Positions 8,964 through 18,216 of a stretch of 32,593 nt of DNA are shown here, in pieces. The translations under genes and the position numbers were made by a program. Origin of the DNA: Candidatus Wildermuthbacteria bacterium RIFOXYD1_FULL_50_12 (GTDB lineage: Bacteria; Patescibacteriota; Minisyncoccia; Minisyncoccales; UBA10102). The DNA is taken from assembly GCA_001825035.1 (NCBI GenBank), contig MHUO01000004.1, forward strand, positions 7,160 to 39,752, given 5' to 3'. The stretch's first letter is position 1. Each line of letters starts with the position of its first letter. The notes beneath the pieces were generated by a model, which had not been told where the DNA came from, ran no database searches, and was given only the letters and a program-made list of their open reading frames with translations.

Positions 8964-10315
8964 GTTCTCTCTTTTCCCGTTACTCGTGCTAATTCTTCTA
9001 ACGTGGTAATTCCTTGCATTACTTTCAAGAGTCCGTCTTGATAAAGGGGAGTCATTCCTTGGGCAATTGCAAATTTCCTAAGGGCGGAGGCGGCGGGCTT
9101 TTGGAGAATAAACTCTTCCATGGCTCCGTTCATAGGCATAACCTCAAATAGGCCAATCTGTCCTCTGTATCCGGTTGCATTGCATTCTGGGCACCCTTGA
9201 ACTCGCGCGAGCTTCAGCGCCTTGGGGGACAGGGAGGATTCCGCTTCTTTCATCCCCTGGAGTCCCCGCTTAATCTGCGCAAGCTCTGACGGGGTTGCTT
9301 TTGTGAAGGTGGCGCATTGGGGGCAGATCTTTCTTACTAAACGCTGTCCGATAATTACGTTTGAGGCGGCCCCGATGTTTACGGGTTTAGCGCCCAAACT
9401 CACAAGCCGGGAAATGGTGCCGGGCGCGTCGTTTGTGTGGAGAGTGGAAAATACAAGGTGGCCGGTAAGCGCAGCCTGAAGCGCGATCTGAGCGGTTTCT
9501 TTGTCACGAATCTCGCCCACTAAGATAATATCTGGGTCTTGACGCACGATCGCCTGCAACCCCGTAGCAAAGTCGTATCCTTTTTCCGGGTGAACCTGGG
9601 TTTGCGAAATCCCCGGCAAGTGATATTCAATCGGGTCCTCAATGGTAATGATTTTGATTTCCGGCCTCTGAACTTCTCTTAAGAATGCGTACAGCGTCGT
9701 GGTCTTCCCGGACCCGGTTGGCCCGGTGGCTACAATCATGCCGTTCGGTTTTTTGAGTTCGCGGCGCAGGATTGAAAGAAGCTCAGGGCGCAAGCCCAGC
9801 TCTTCTATCGCAATTAAATTCTTTGGGTTGAGGACGCGGAGTACTATTGCCTCTCCATATTCTGCCGGCAACGTGGCAACGCGCGCCTCCACAACCGTTT
9901 CCCCAAGAGCGAGAGAGAAGCGTCCATCCTGAGGCCTGTCGGGCACATTAAGCTTTATGCGAGCGGTAAGTTTAATTCGGGAAAGGAGCGCTTCGTAGAC
10001 AGAAAGGGGGATGTTGATTATGTCGTGGAGGAGTCCATCAATGCGCAATCTGATTTTTGCTCCGTTTTCTTCCGGCTCAATATGAGCGTCGGAAGCGTCC
10101 AGGAGTAAAGTTGCAACGAGCAACGTGTGAAGAAAATTAGTTATCCCATCCGGCGCGATTCCCGAAAGTCGTTCGGAAAGCTGAGCGAGGTTTCGCACGC
10201 TCGCGCGCATTTCTTCAATCAGGGAAGCTGGAATCTGGATTTGCCCGGTAAGCTGGGTCCGCCCTTCTTCCTGTTCCTGGGCAGCTTGCGGACTTGGGTT
10301 AGGATAAGAAGGCAT
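8960..10315 (-). CDS. Type IV pilus/type II secretion assembly ATPase (PilB/GspE family)
   Basis: ATGPTGSGKTTTLYAFLREV, IITIEDPIEYHLPGISQTQVHPEKGYDFATGLQAIVRQDPDIILVGEIRDKETA, zinc motif CPQC/CPEC; start reassigned to MPSYPNPSP (451 aa). Confidence 0.93.
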   Translation of the reverse strand: MPSYPNPSPQAAQEQEEGRTQLTGQIQIPASLIEEMRASVRNLAQLSERLSGIAPDGITNFLHTLLVATLLLDASDAHIEPEENGAKIRLRIDGLLHDIINIPLSVYEALLSRIKLTARIKLNVPDRPQDGRFSLALGETVVEARVATLPAEYGEAIVLRVLNPKNLIAIEELGLRPELLSILRRELKKPNGMIVATGPTGSGKTTTLYAFLREVQRPEIKIITIEDPIEYHLPGISQTQVHPEKGYDFATGLQAIVRQDPDIILVGEIRDKETAQIALQAALTGHLVFSTLHTNDAPGTISRLVSLGAKPVNIGAASNVIIGQRLVRKICPQCATFTKATPSELAQIKRGLQGMKEAESSLSPKALKLARVQGCPECNATGYRGQIGLFEVMPMNGAMEEFILQKPAASALRKFAIAQGMTPLYQDGLLKVMQGITTLEELARVTGKERT

Positions 10316-10889
10316 GTTTGAGCTGTTCACTTGATAATGGGGCGGGACGGAGGAGAACCCAGGGTCCCTTCTGCTGGCCGCCCGCAATGTTCTGGAATTT
10401 TGCCCGCAATGAGGGAGAGCGACTCCACAGAATGCCCTGCGCCCCGTAGGGAGAATCAAGAAGGAAAAGATACGATGATTGTTCGCCAAAAGCGTCTTTG
10501 AGTTCTGAAATCACCGAGGGAAGAATTTTCTCTTCTGCCTGCGCGCTCAAAAAATCCTCTTTGGAGAGAAGGGCACTGAGGACCTCAAAACGATGAGCAT
10601 ATTCAAGCTTCGATAAAACGGCGCCCAAAAGCCGTGCTTGAGGATTTCCGTGCGATTTGAGAAGATTGATGAGAAGGGATTTGGCGCCGCCGAGAGCAAT
10701 GCCGTTTGGGCGGATGAGGTGATTCTGAGCCTCAATAGAAATGGCTTCCCGGGGGATTTTTTCTCCCTCGCGCAAAACGAAATGAAGCTTCAAATCCCCC
10801 TCGTCCTTTTCGTAGCGAACGGAAACTATGCGATGGGCGACTCCCTTCAGCGAGACGACAAAGCTTTTTTCTTGTTGCGTCCCAATCAT
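10299..10889 (-). CDS. Hypothetical protein, coupled to the PilB/GspE gene
   Basis: Open frame from MIGTQQEKSFVVSLKGVAHRIVSVRYEKDEGD (196 aa); the last 17 bp overlap the downstream ATPase gene; no family recognised. Confidence 0.65.
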   Translation of the reverse strand: MIGTQQEKSFVVSLKGVAHRIVSVRYEKDEGDLKLHFVLREGEKIPREAISIEAQNHLIRPNGIALGGAKSLLINLLKSHGNPQARLLGAVLSKLEYAHRFEVLSALLSKEDFLSAQAEEKILPSVISELKDAFGEQSSYLFLLDSPYGAQGILWSRSPSLRAKFQNIAGGQQKGPWVLLRPAPLSSEQLKHAFLS

Positions 10890-10911
10890 GGCTTTACCGT
10901 AGCGAATCTTT

Positions 10912-11403
10912 ATGAAAAAGTCAACGACAAAAATTGAGACGCGTTCATCAGAAGAAACAAAAAAAGTTGCGCGGCAGTTTGTAAAACAACTTTTCGAAAA
11001 GCAACCAAAGGCAGAGAGAGCCCGTGTGATCGCCTTACAAGGCGAGCTCGGAAGCGGCAAGACCACCTTTATCCAAAGCGTTGCTCGCGGCCTCGGCATA
11101 AAAGAGAAAGTCCTTTCTCCCACATTCGTGATTGTAAAATCATACTCCCTTTCCCGTGCGGCATACGGCATACGAAACTTGTATCACGTCGATTGTTATC
11201 GCTTAAAAGGGCCCAAAGAATTAAAAGAGCTCGGATGGGACAGCATCGTGTCCGATCCTCGCAACCTCATCCTCATTGAATGGCCCGAGCGGATCCTAAA
11301 GATTTTACCAGAAGATATCACGATACTGAAATTTCTGATAAAGGGAGAAAAAGAGCGGGAAATAGCAATATGGCGGAAAAACGGAAAATACTCATCGTTA
11401 TAG
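10912..11403 (+). CDS. tsaE: tRNA threonylcarbamoyladenosine biosynthesis ATPase TsaE
   Basis: 163 aa; VIALQGELGSGKTTFIQSVARGLGI, LSPTFVIVKSY, LYHVDCYRL, LILIEWPERI. Confidence 0.94.
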   Translation: MKKSTTKIETRSSEETKKVARQFVKQLFEKQPKAERARVIALQGELGSGKTTFIQSVARGLGIKEKVLSPTFVIVKSYSLSRAAYGIRNLYHVDCYRLKGPKELKELGWDSIVSDPRNLILIEWPERILKILPEDITILKFLIKGEKEREIAIWRKNGKYSSL

Positions 11404-13574
11404 ACGCAAACTCTCTGATTCACCGGGCATATCACGCCCTGCCCCCCTTGACGACTCCGAAGGGCGAGGCGGTAAACGCGGTATACGGATTTTTCTTGAT
11501 TTTTTTCAAGATTCTGAAGGAATTCAAACCAGAGTATATCGCCGCCGCCTTTGATGCGCCCGGTCCTACCGAGCGAAAGAAAAAATTTGAAGAATATAAA
11601 GCAAAGCGGCAGAAGGCGCCAGACGAATTGTATGGCCAGATTCCAAAAATACAGGAAGCGCTGGAGACATTAGGTGTTCCTTACTACGCGAAAGAAGGGT
11701 TTGAAGCAGACGATATTATCGGCACCATTGCAAACACTATTCCCAAAAGACAAGCGTATCCGCAAGTAGAGGTCCTCATGATTAGCTCAGATATGGACCT
11801 TGTGCAACTCATCAACGAAAGGACGCGGCTGTATTATGCCAAGGGCTCGCAACAAGCTGCGCTCTATGACAGGGCTGCAGTGAGAAAAAAGTTCGGGGGC
11901 TTGGGGCCCGAGCGGATCACCGATTACAAGGCATTACGCGGTGATCCTTCAGATAACATACCGGGGGTAACCGGCATTGGAGAAAAAACCGCGATTGAAC
12001 TGTTGAACGAATTTGGCTCTTTGGACAATTTGTATAAGCTGCTCGCGGCGGGGGAGTTAGGGGGGAGAGTGAAGCCGAGAACCGCGCAGTTGCTTTGCGA
12101 TTACAAAGAGCAGGCATTTTTAAGCCGACAGTTGGCCACCATTGAGAAAAAGGTGCCTATTGAGATACGGCTGGATGACTTGAGATGGAATGAGGACGCC
12201 TCAAAGATACAAGAAATCCTTGAGCGGTTTGGGTTTCGCTCCCTGGTGCAGAGGCAGGAGACAATCTACGAAAAAATTGAGCAGCTGTATCGCGAGCGCG
12301 TGCTCCCAAGGCAAATCTATGAACTGGAGAAACGGTTGGTTCCTGTGGTGCGGAAGATGGAAGAAAGGGGAATTAAAATAGACAGAAAGTATTTTCAGGA
12401 ACTTCAGCGAGAAATGGAGCAAGCGCTTGCTCGTCTGAGGGGGAATATTCATGCGACAGCCGGCAAGGAGTTTAACGTAAATTCAACCCAGCAACTGTCT
12501 GAAGTATTGTTCAAAGACCTTGCGCTTCCGGTGAAAGGACTGAAAAAAACTCCCAAGGGAGTGATTTCTACTGCTTCTCCTGAGCTGGAAAAGCTGGCGG
12601 GGGTTCACCCTATCATAGAAGATGTTTTGAGGCATCGGGAAATCCAAAAACTTCTCACAACATATGCGAGGCCCCTCCCACTGTTAGCAGACGAGAAAGA
12701 CAGAGTGCATACCCATTTTGACCAGCTGGGGACTGCGACGGGGCGCATTTCCTCATCGGAGCCCAACCTGCAGAATATTCCCAATCAGGGAGAATGGGGA
12801 AAGCGCATTCGCCGAGGGTTTGTTGCAGAGAAAGGGTTTTCATTGGTTTCCTTTGATTACTCTCAAATGGAGTTGCGCATAGCGGCTCACCTGTCAGGGG
12901 ATAGCACCATGCAGAAGTTTTTCCTTGAGGGGGCAGATATCCATACCATGACTGCTTCATCCGTGTTCGGGGTTCCAAGCAAAGACATAAGTCCAGAGAT
13001 GCGATTTCGCGCCAAAGCGCTGAACTTCGGCGTGCTCTACGGCATGGGAGCGCATGGATTTGCCAGGTCTGCCGGTATTCCCTTGGAGGAAGCCCGCGAT
13101 TTCATTGAGCAGTACTTCGCGCGCTTTCCCGGAGTATATGCCTTTATGGAGAAAACGAAAGAATTCGCCAGAACCCACGGATACGTAGAAACCATGTTTG
13201 GAAGGCGGAGATATCTCCCTGACGCAAACTCAAGCACGCCTCAGCTGCGCGCCGCGGCAGAACGCATGGCGCAGAATCATCCCATTCAGGGAAGTTTGGC
13301 AGACATCGTGAAGATGGCAATGGTGAAGATACAAGAGAACCTCGGTTTCTCAGAGGAGGATACCCGCATGCTTTTGCAAATCCACGACGAGTTGCTATTC
13401 GAAATAGCGGATGATAAAGTGGAGGAAAGGGGGCGCTCCATAAAAGAACTCATGGAGCACATAACACCCTTGGTGGTGCCCCTGCAGGTAGATGTAAGGA
13501 AGGGGAAAAACTGGGATGATGTGGAAAAAGTTCTCTTGCCGTCTTCTCTTGTCCCCAAAAGCGAGATAGGATAG
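11370..13574 (+). CDS. polA: DNA polymerase I (5' nuclease + polymerase domains, no 3'-5' exonuclease domain)
   Basis: 734 aa from MAEKRKILIVIDANSLIHRAYHAL; TATGRISSSEPNLQNIP, DYSQMELRIAAHLSGD, FRAKALNFGVLYGMGAHG, LLQIHDELLFE. Confidence 0.95.
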   Translation: MAEKRKILIVIDANSLIHRAYHALPPLTTPKGEAVNAVYGFFLIFFKILKEFKPEYIAAAFDAPGPTERKKKFEEYKAKRQKAPDELYGQIPKIQEALETLGVPYYAKEGFEADDIIGTIANTIPKRQAYPQVEVLMISSDMDLVQLINERTRLYYAKGSQQAALYDRAAVRKKFGGLGPERITDYKALRGDPSDNIPGVTGIGEKTAIELLNEFGSLDNLYKLLAAGELGGRVKPRTAQLLCDYKEQAFLSRQLATIEKKVPIEIRLDDLRWNEDASKIQEILERFGFRSLVQRQETIYEKIEQLYRERVLPRQIYELEKRLVPVVRKMEERGIKIDRKYFQELQREMEQALARLRGNIHATAGKEFNVNSTQQLSEVLFKDLALPVKGLKKTPKGVISTASPELEKLAGVHPIIEDVLRHREIQKLLTTYARPLPLLADEKDRVHTHFDQLGTATGRISSSEPNLQNIPNQGEWGKRIRRGFVAEKGFSLVSFDYSQMELRIAAHLSGDSTMQKFFLEGADIHTMTASSVFGVPSKDISPEMRFRAKALNFGVLYGMGAHGFARSAGIPLEEARDFIEQYFARFPGVYAFMEKTKEFARTHGYVETMFGRRRYLPDANSSTPQLRAAAERMAQNHPIQGSLADIVKMAMVKIQENLGFSEEDTRMLLQIHDELLFEIADDKVEERGRSIKELMEHITPLVVPLQVDVRKGKNWDDVEKVLLPSSLVPKSEIG

Positions 13575-13583
13575 AATAAAGAA

Positions 13584-13958
13584 ATGAAAAAGGTTTTGGT
13601 GGTGGAGGACGAACAGCTCATTGCCGACTTGCTGCAGAAGAAATTAATAAAAGAAGGGTACTATGCGTTTGCGGCAGGAGACGGAGAAGCGGCTTTACAA
13701 CAGATCAGGGAAGAGCGCCCCGACATTGTACTTTTAGATATTGTGCTCCCCCGGATGAATGGCTTTGAGGTATTGGCAGAGTTGAGGAAGGACGAGGAGT
13801 TGCGGAAGATCCCCGTTATTATAATTTCAAACTCGGGTCAGCCGGCGGAGATTGAAAAAGCAAGGGAGGCGGGGGTTCGCGATTGGCTGATAAAGACCGA
13901 GTTTGACCCGCAAGAAGTGTTAGAAAAAGTGCGGCGGCAGGTTGGGCCGCCCCAATAA
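13584..13958 (+). CDS. Stand-alone response regulator receiver protein (1)
   Basis: 124 aa MKKVLVVEDEQLIADLL...DIVLLDIVLPRMNGFEVL...IPVIIISNSG...DWLIKTEF; receiver domain only. Confidence 0.92.
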   Translation: MKKVLVVEDEQLIADLLQKKLIKEGYYAFAAGDGEAALQQIREERPDIVLLDIVLPRMNGFEVLAELRKDEELRKIPVIIISNSGQPAEIEKAREAGVRDWLIKTEFDPQEVLEKVRRQVGPPQ

Positions 13959-13969
13959 TATTTCCTCCT

Positions 13970-14356
13970 ATGGAGAAAATTTTACTTATTGAAGACGATA
14001 AATTTCTGAGAGAGCTTATCATTCAGAAGCTCGGGAAAGAAGGATATGAGGTGGTTGAGGCGGCGGAAGGAGAGACGGGGCTCGCAAAAATGAAAGAGGA
14101 GAAGCCGAATCTCGTTTTGCTGGATCTTATTTTGCCTGGCATCGACGGCTTTGAAGTGTTGAGCCGCATCAAGAAGGATCCCAGCTTGGTGCAAATACCC
14201 GTTATTATTCTTTCCAATCTCGGCCAGAGAGACGATATGGAAAAGGGGATTGCCTTGGGCGCGCGGGATTACCTTATCAAGGCGCACTTCACCCCGGGAG
14301 AGATTGTGGAAAAAATTAGAGCTACCCTGCAGCCGCAAAAAGCGCAAAGTCAATGA
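13970..14356 (+). CDS. Stand-alone response regulator receiver protein (2)
   Basis: 128 aa MEKILLIEDDKFLRELI...NLVLLDLILPGIDGFEVL...IPVIILSNLGQ...DYLIKAHF; tandem paralog of the previous gene. Confidence 0.92.
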   Translation: MEKILLIEDDKFLRELIIQKLGKEGYEVVEAAEGETGLAKMKEEKPNLVLLDLILPGIDGFEVLSRIKKDPSLVQIPVIILSNLGQRDDMEKGIALGARDYLIKAHFTPGEIVEKIRATLQPQKAQSQ

Positions 14357-15321
14357 TTTTCTTTCTGCACGGTCCGGATACCTATCGGGCCCGGCAAAAA
14401 CTCAAGGAGATTCGGGAGAAGTATCAAGCAACCTACCTGCACGCAGTCAACGTGCAGGATTTTGATTGCGCGGAAACAGAGATTCAGGAAGCGAAAAATG
14501 CGCTGAGCACCATTTCTATGTTTGAGCAGAAGAAATTGCTGATTTTTAAAAATGTGTTCGGCAATAAGGCATTTGAGGACTTTTTGTTTGCCCAGAGGGT
14601 TCAACTGGAGAGAAGCGACGAGATCGTCGTTGTGGTGTTTGGGGCAGGGACGGTGAAAGAGAAGGGAGTGCACCCCCTCTATCAATGGCTTAAAAAAAAT
14701 GCTCGGCAGCAAGAATTTCTGCCCATCTCGCCTTCCAAGCTTAAGCTCTGGATCGTGCGGGAGTTTGCCTGCTACAATCTCAAAGCGACCCTTGTCGCTC
14801 AAGAGGCCTTGGCTCAGGCCGTGGGGAACGATCTTTGGCGGCTTTCCAATGAAGTAAAAAAAATCGCCGCGTGGAAAAGTGGTGCGCGAGCATCCATCTC
14901 CGATTCCGGCCGGGTGAAGGAGTCAGATGTGACCTTGTTCCTGAGCGTAGACGAGGAGGCAGATGTGTTCTCTACAGTTGAGGCCGTTGCCGCGAAAAAC
15001 AAAAAGCGGGCGCTTTCATTTCTCTATCGCCATCTCCAGAAAGGCGACTCGCCTGCATATCTCTTGAGCATGCTGCACTATCAATTCAGAACCATTCTGC
15101 AGATTCAGGACATGAGAGAAAAGGGGTTCTCGCAAGGCGCAATACTGCAGAAAACGAAACTGCACCCTTACGTGCTTAAAAAAGGGTTGCAGCTTGCACA
15201 GACATTTTCGCTGCCAGAGTTGAAAGCTATATACGAGCGCCTGTTTACGGCTGAAAAAAATATAAAGACAGGCGCAAGAGAGCCAGAAGCAGTCCTTGAC
15301 CTTCTCGTGGCTACGCTGTAG
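14353..15321 (+). CDS. holA: DNA polymerase III delta subunit
   Basis: 322 aa MIFFLHGPDTYRARQKLKEI...; HolA-like C-terminus (LLSMLHYQFRTILQIQDMREKG...KLHPYVLKKGLQLAQTFS); 4-bp ATGA overlap with receiver 2. Confidence 0.88.
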   Translation: MIFFLHGPDTYRARQKLKEIREKYQATYLHAVNVQDFDCAETEIQEAKNALSTISMFEQKKLLIFKNVFGNKAFEDFLFAQRVQLERSDEIVVVVFGAGTVKEKGVHPLYQWLKKNARQQEFLPISPSKLKLWIVREFACYNLKATLVAQEALAQAVGNDLWRLSNEVKKIAAWKSGARASISDSGRVKESDVTLFLSVDEEADVFSTVEAVAAKNKKRALSFLYRHLQKGDSPAYLLSMLHYQFRTILQIQDMREKGFSQGAILQKTKLHPYVLKKGLQLAQTFSLPELKAIYERLFTAEKNIKTGAREPEAVLDLLVATL

Positions 15322-15604
15322 GGATTGCTGAGGTTTTGCCGGCAGCACTCTTCTGGATGAGTTTGGCAAAGCGAGCTTTTTTTCTCGCTGCAGTATTCGG
15401 CTCCAACACGCCTCCGCGGACCGCCTTGTCTAAGGCCCTGGAGAGTTGGGGGAAGAGCCGTTGTGCCTCCTCAAGGTTTTTTTTAGCAATAAAGCCCTCC
15501 GCCTGCTTTACCAAGTTGCGGTAGTCCCGTTTTCTTTTGAGGTTTCGCACCCTTCCTTTGGCGCTCTGCCTTAAAGCCTTTTTCGCCGATTTAGTAATTG
15601 GCAT
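15311..15604 (-). CDS. rpsT: 30S ribosomal protein S20
   Basis: 97 aa from MPITKSAKKALRQSAKGRVRNLKRKRDYRNLVKQ; S20 pattern. Confidence 0.93.
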   Translation of the reverse strand: MPITKSAKKALRQSAKGRVRNLKRKRDYRNLVKQAEGFIAKKNLEEAQRLFPQLSRALDKAVRGGVLEPNTAARKKARFAKLIQKSAAGKTSAIPTA

Positions 15605-15653
15605 ACGAAGGAAGTGTAAAACGGAAAGAGAAAAATGTAAAGAGCAGCGCTTT

Positions 15654-17597
15654 TTATGCTTCACTCGGCGCCCCCAGCTTTTTTATGAGGTCTCTAATTT
15701 GGGCGGCACGCTCAAAGTCGAGGTTCCGGGCAGCGTCCCTCATCTCTCTTTGGAGAAGCTCAATGTCTTTGATGGGACCGAATTCTGCGACAGTTGTCGC
15801 TTTTGCGTCGGCAAACCCCCATGGTCTGATATCCTTGCGCACGGGCTGGGGAATAATACGATACTTTTTATTGTATGTCTCCTGGATGCGCTTTCTTCGT
15901 TCAATCTCTTTGATGGCGTTTTTGAGCGAAAACGTAAGCGTGTCTGCGTATAGAATTGCCTTGCCTTCAGGGTGTCGAGCGGCTCTTCCCATGGTTTGGA
16001 TAAGCGTGGTCTCATTTCTGAGGAAGCCCTCCTTGTCTGCATCAAGAATTGCCACGAGCGCGACCTCGGGCAGATCAAGGCCTTCCCGCAAAAGGTTAAT
16101 CCCCACGATCGCGTCGTACGTCCCCCGGCGGAAATCTTCCAAAAGTTTTGGCCGTTCAAGCGTCTTTACCTCAGAATGGAGCCATTGAGCGGAGATGCCC
16201 CGCTGCGCCAGATACTCTGCGATGTCTTCTGCCAAGCGCTTGGTGAGCGTGAGCACAAGTACTCGCTGTTTTTTTGCTTTATGCTTCTCAATTTCTTTAA
16301 TTACATCTTGAATTTGGTGTACGGTTGGGCGAATTTCAATGGAGGGTTCCAGCAATCCCGTCGGACGGATAAGCTGTTCTGCGATATGCGGTTTTGATTT
16401 TTGCATTTCGTAATCGCCGGGCGTCGCAGAAACGTACACTGCTTGGGGAATGCGCTCAAACGCTTCCTCAAACGTGAGCGGGCGATTGTCCACGGCCGAA
16501 GGCAGGCGGAAGCCGTATTCAATGAGGGCGAGTTTACGCGCCCGGTCCTGCACCGCCATGGCGCGCATTTGAGGAAGCGTAAGGTGACTTTCGTCAACGA
16601 ACACCAAGAAATCTCCCTGAAAGTAATCCAACAGCGTAAAGGGAGGAGAGCCCGGCGCGCGAAATTCCAGGTGCCGGGAATAATTCTCAATTCCGTGGCA
16701 GTATCCGGATTCTTCTATGAGTTCCAAATCGTAGTTGGTGCGCTGTTCCAGGCGCTGCGCCTCCAAGAGCTTCTCCACTTTCCGCAATTCTTGCAAGCTC
16801 TCTTGAAGCTCGGCGCGTACATTCTCCATTGCGATGGCAAGTTTATCTTGCGGCGTCACCCAAAATTTCGCGGGGAAGAAACGATAGCTGTCCGCCGTAT
16901 TCCAAGAGGGCTGGATGATGTTCTGAGAAACGGCGAGTTCCTCAACGCGGTCCCCGGTCATCTCTATGCGCACCAGTTCCGTTCCTGTTACGCTGAAAAT
17001 TTCAATGCTGTCGCCGCGCACCCGAAAAGTGCCCGGCGCAAAATCCATATCATTCCTTTGGTATTGGAGCGACGCAAGATGGGCGAGCAAATTCCGCCGC
17101 TGAATTTTTTGACCCTTTGTGAGATCAAGGGCGATATCCTGGTAATCCTCGGGAGAGCCGATATTGTAGAGGCAGGAAACGGATGCTACGACAATGGTGT
17201 CTTTGCGCGAAAGAGCGTCTTGCACGGCTTCGTGGCGCATGCGGTCAATTGTCTCGTTTATTTTCGCGTCCTTTTCAATGTAGGTATCGGTCTGAGGGAT
17301 GTAGGCCTCGGGCTGATAGTAGTCGTAATACGAAACAAAATAATGCACGGCGTTTTGCGGGAAGAATTCTCTAAATTCTTGGTAGAGCTGAGCAGCCAGG
17401 GTTTTGTTCGGGGAGATTACGAGGGTCGGTTTTTGCGTTCTCTCTATGACGCCGGCCATGGTGAAGGTTTTGCCAGATCCAGTTACGCCCAGAAGAACCT
17501 GGTGCCTTACTTTTGACCCTATGCCGGCCACGAGCTTTTCAATGGCTTTTGGCTGGTCGCCGGTCGGCTTGAATTTTGATACGAGGCGGAATTTCAT
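15654..17597 (-). CDS. uvrB: Excinuclease ABC subunit B
   Basis: 647 aa; FKPTGDQPKAIEKLVAGI, LLGVTGSGKTFTMA, YYDYYQPEAYIPQTDTYIEKDAKIN, VFVDESHLTLPQ, VYVSATPGDYE, NLLREGLDLPEVALVAILDADKEGFLR. Confidence 0.97.
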   Translation of the reverse strand: MKFRLVSKFKPTGDQPKAIEKLVAGIGSKVRHQVLLGVTGSGKTFTMAGVIERTQKPTLVISPNKTLAAQLYQEFREFFPQNAVHYFVSYYDYYQPEAYIPQTDTYIEKDAKINETIDRMRHEAVQDALSRKDTIVVASVSCLYNIGSPEDYQDIALDLTKGQKIQRRNLLAHLASLQYQRNDMDFAPGTFRVRGDSIEIFSVTGTELVRIEMTGDRVEELAVSQNIIQPSWNTADSYRFFPAKFWVTPQDKLAIAMENVRAELQESLQELRKVEKLLEAQRLEQRTNYDLELIEESGYCHGIENYSRHLEFRAPGSPPFTLLDYFQGDFLVFVDESHLTLPQMRAMAVQDRARKLALIEYGFRLPSAVDNRPLTFEEAFERIPQAVYVSATPGDYEMQKSKPHIAEQLIRPTGLLEPSIEIRPTVHQIQDVIKEIEKHKAKKQRVLVLTLTKRLAEDIAEYLAQRGISAQWLHSEVKTLERPKLLEDFRRGTYDAIVGINLLREGLDLPEVALVAILDADKEGFLRNETTLIQTMGRAARHPEGKAILYADTLTFSLKNAIKEIERRKRIQETYNKKYRIIPQPVRKDIRPWGFADAKATTVAEFGPIKDIELLQREMRDAARNLDFERAAQIRDLIKKLGAPSEA

Positions 17598-17610
17598 TTA
17601 CTATGAAAGT

Positions 17611-18177
17611 ATGATCTCTCATATTAGAGGCAAGGTTTTATGCAAGGGCTCTGAGTATATCATACTTGAAACAAACGGAGTAGGGTACAAGGTATTTTTG
17701 CCAGAAGCGCTGCGGGCGCAATTTACGGAAGGGCAAGAGCAGGCAGAAATCTTCTGCGCGCTTCAGGTGCGAAAAGACGAAACATTGGAGCTGTACGGCC
17801 TACCCTCTTTTGAGGCGCTAAAGCTCTTTGAGGTATTTCGCGATGTTTCCGGTATAGGGCCCAAAGCAGCCATGGTTTTAGCTTCTTTGGGGAAACCGGA
17901 AGATATCAGAAAGGCAATTGCGTCCCGCAATACCGGGTTTTTCCGTGGCATTAAAGGAATTGGGGAAAAGAAAATCCAGAAAGTTATTGTGGAACTTACC
18001 GGAAAGCTCGGTGTCTTTGAGGAGCCGCGGTCTTCAGGAGATGAGGCCGTGGACTCGCTTGTTTCGCTCGGATTTTCCAGGGCGGAAGCGCGGAACGCTC
18101 TTTCCCGCGTTGCGCCGGAAATAACGGATCTGCAGGCAAAAATAAAAGAAGCACTCAAATTCCTCGGGCGCCGTTAA
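17611..18177 (+). CDS. ruvA: Holliday junction branch migration complex subunit RuvA
   Basis: 188 aa from MISHIRGKVLCKGSEYIILETNGVGYKV; VSGIGPKAAMVLAS, GIGEKKIQKVIVELTGKL; C-terminal domain III. Confidence 0.95.
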   Translation: MISHIRGKVLCKGSEYIILETNGVGYKVFLPEALRAQFTEGQEQAEIFCALQVRKDETLELYGLPSFEALKLFEVFRDVSGIGPKAAMVLASLGKPEDIRKAIASRNTGFFRGIKGIGEKKIQKVIVELTGKLGVFEEPRSSGDEAVDSLVSLGFSRAEARNALSRVAPEITDLQAKIKEALKFLGRR

Positions 18178-18216
18178 TCCCTTTATTTCCGGGCAAAAAG
18201 CGGCTATAGTTGGAGG

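Noticed and set aside
10316-10489. N-terminal 58-aa extension of the PilB/GspE ORF
   Set aside because: Overlaps the upstream 196-aa gene, lacks ATPase-family similarity; the MPSYPNPSP start at 10315 fits the operon overlap.
16401-17516. 371-aa plus-strand ORF
   Set aside because: Lies wholly antisense to uvrB, whose product is unambiguous; composition (His/Arg/Leu-rich, no domain) is typical of a shadow ORF.
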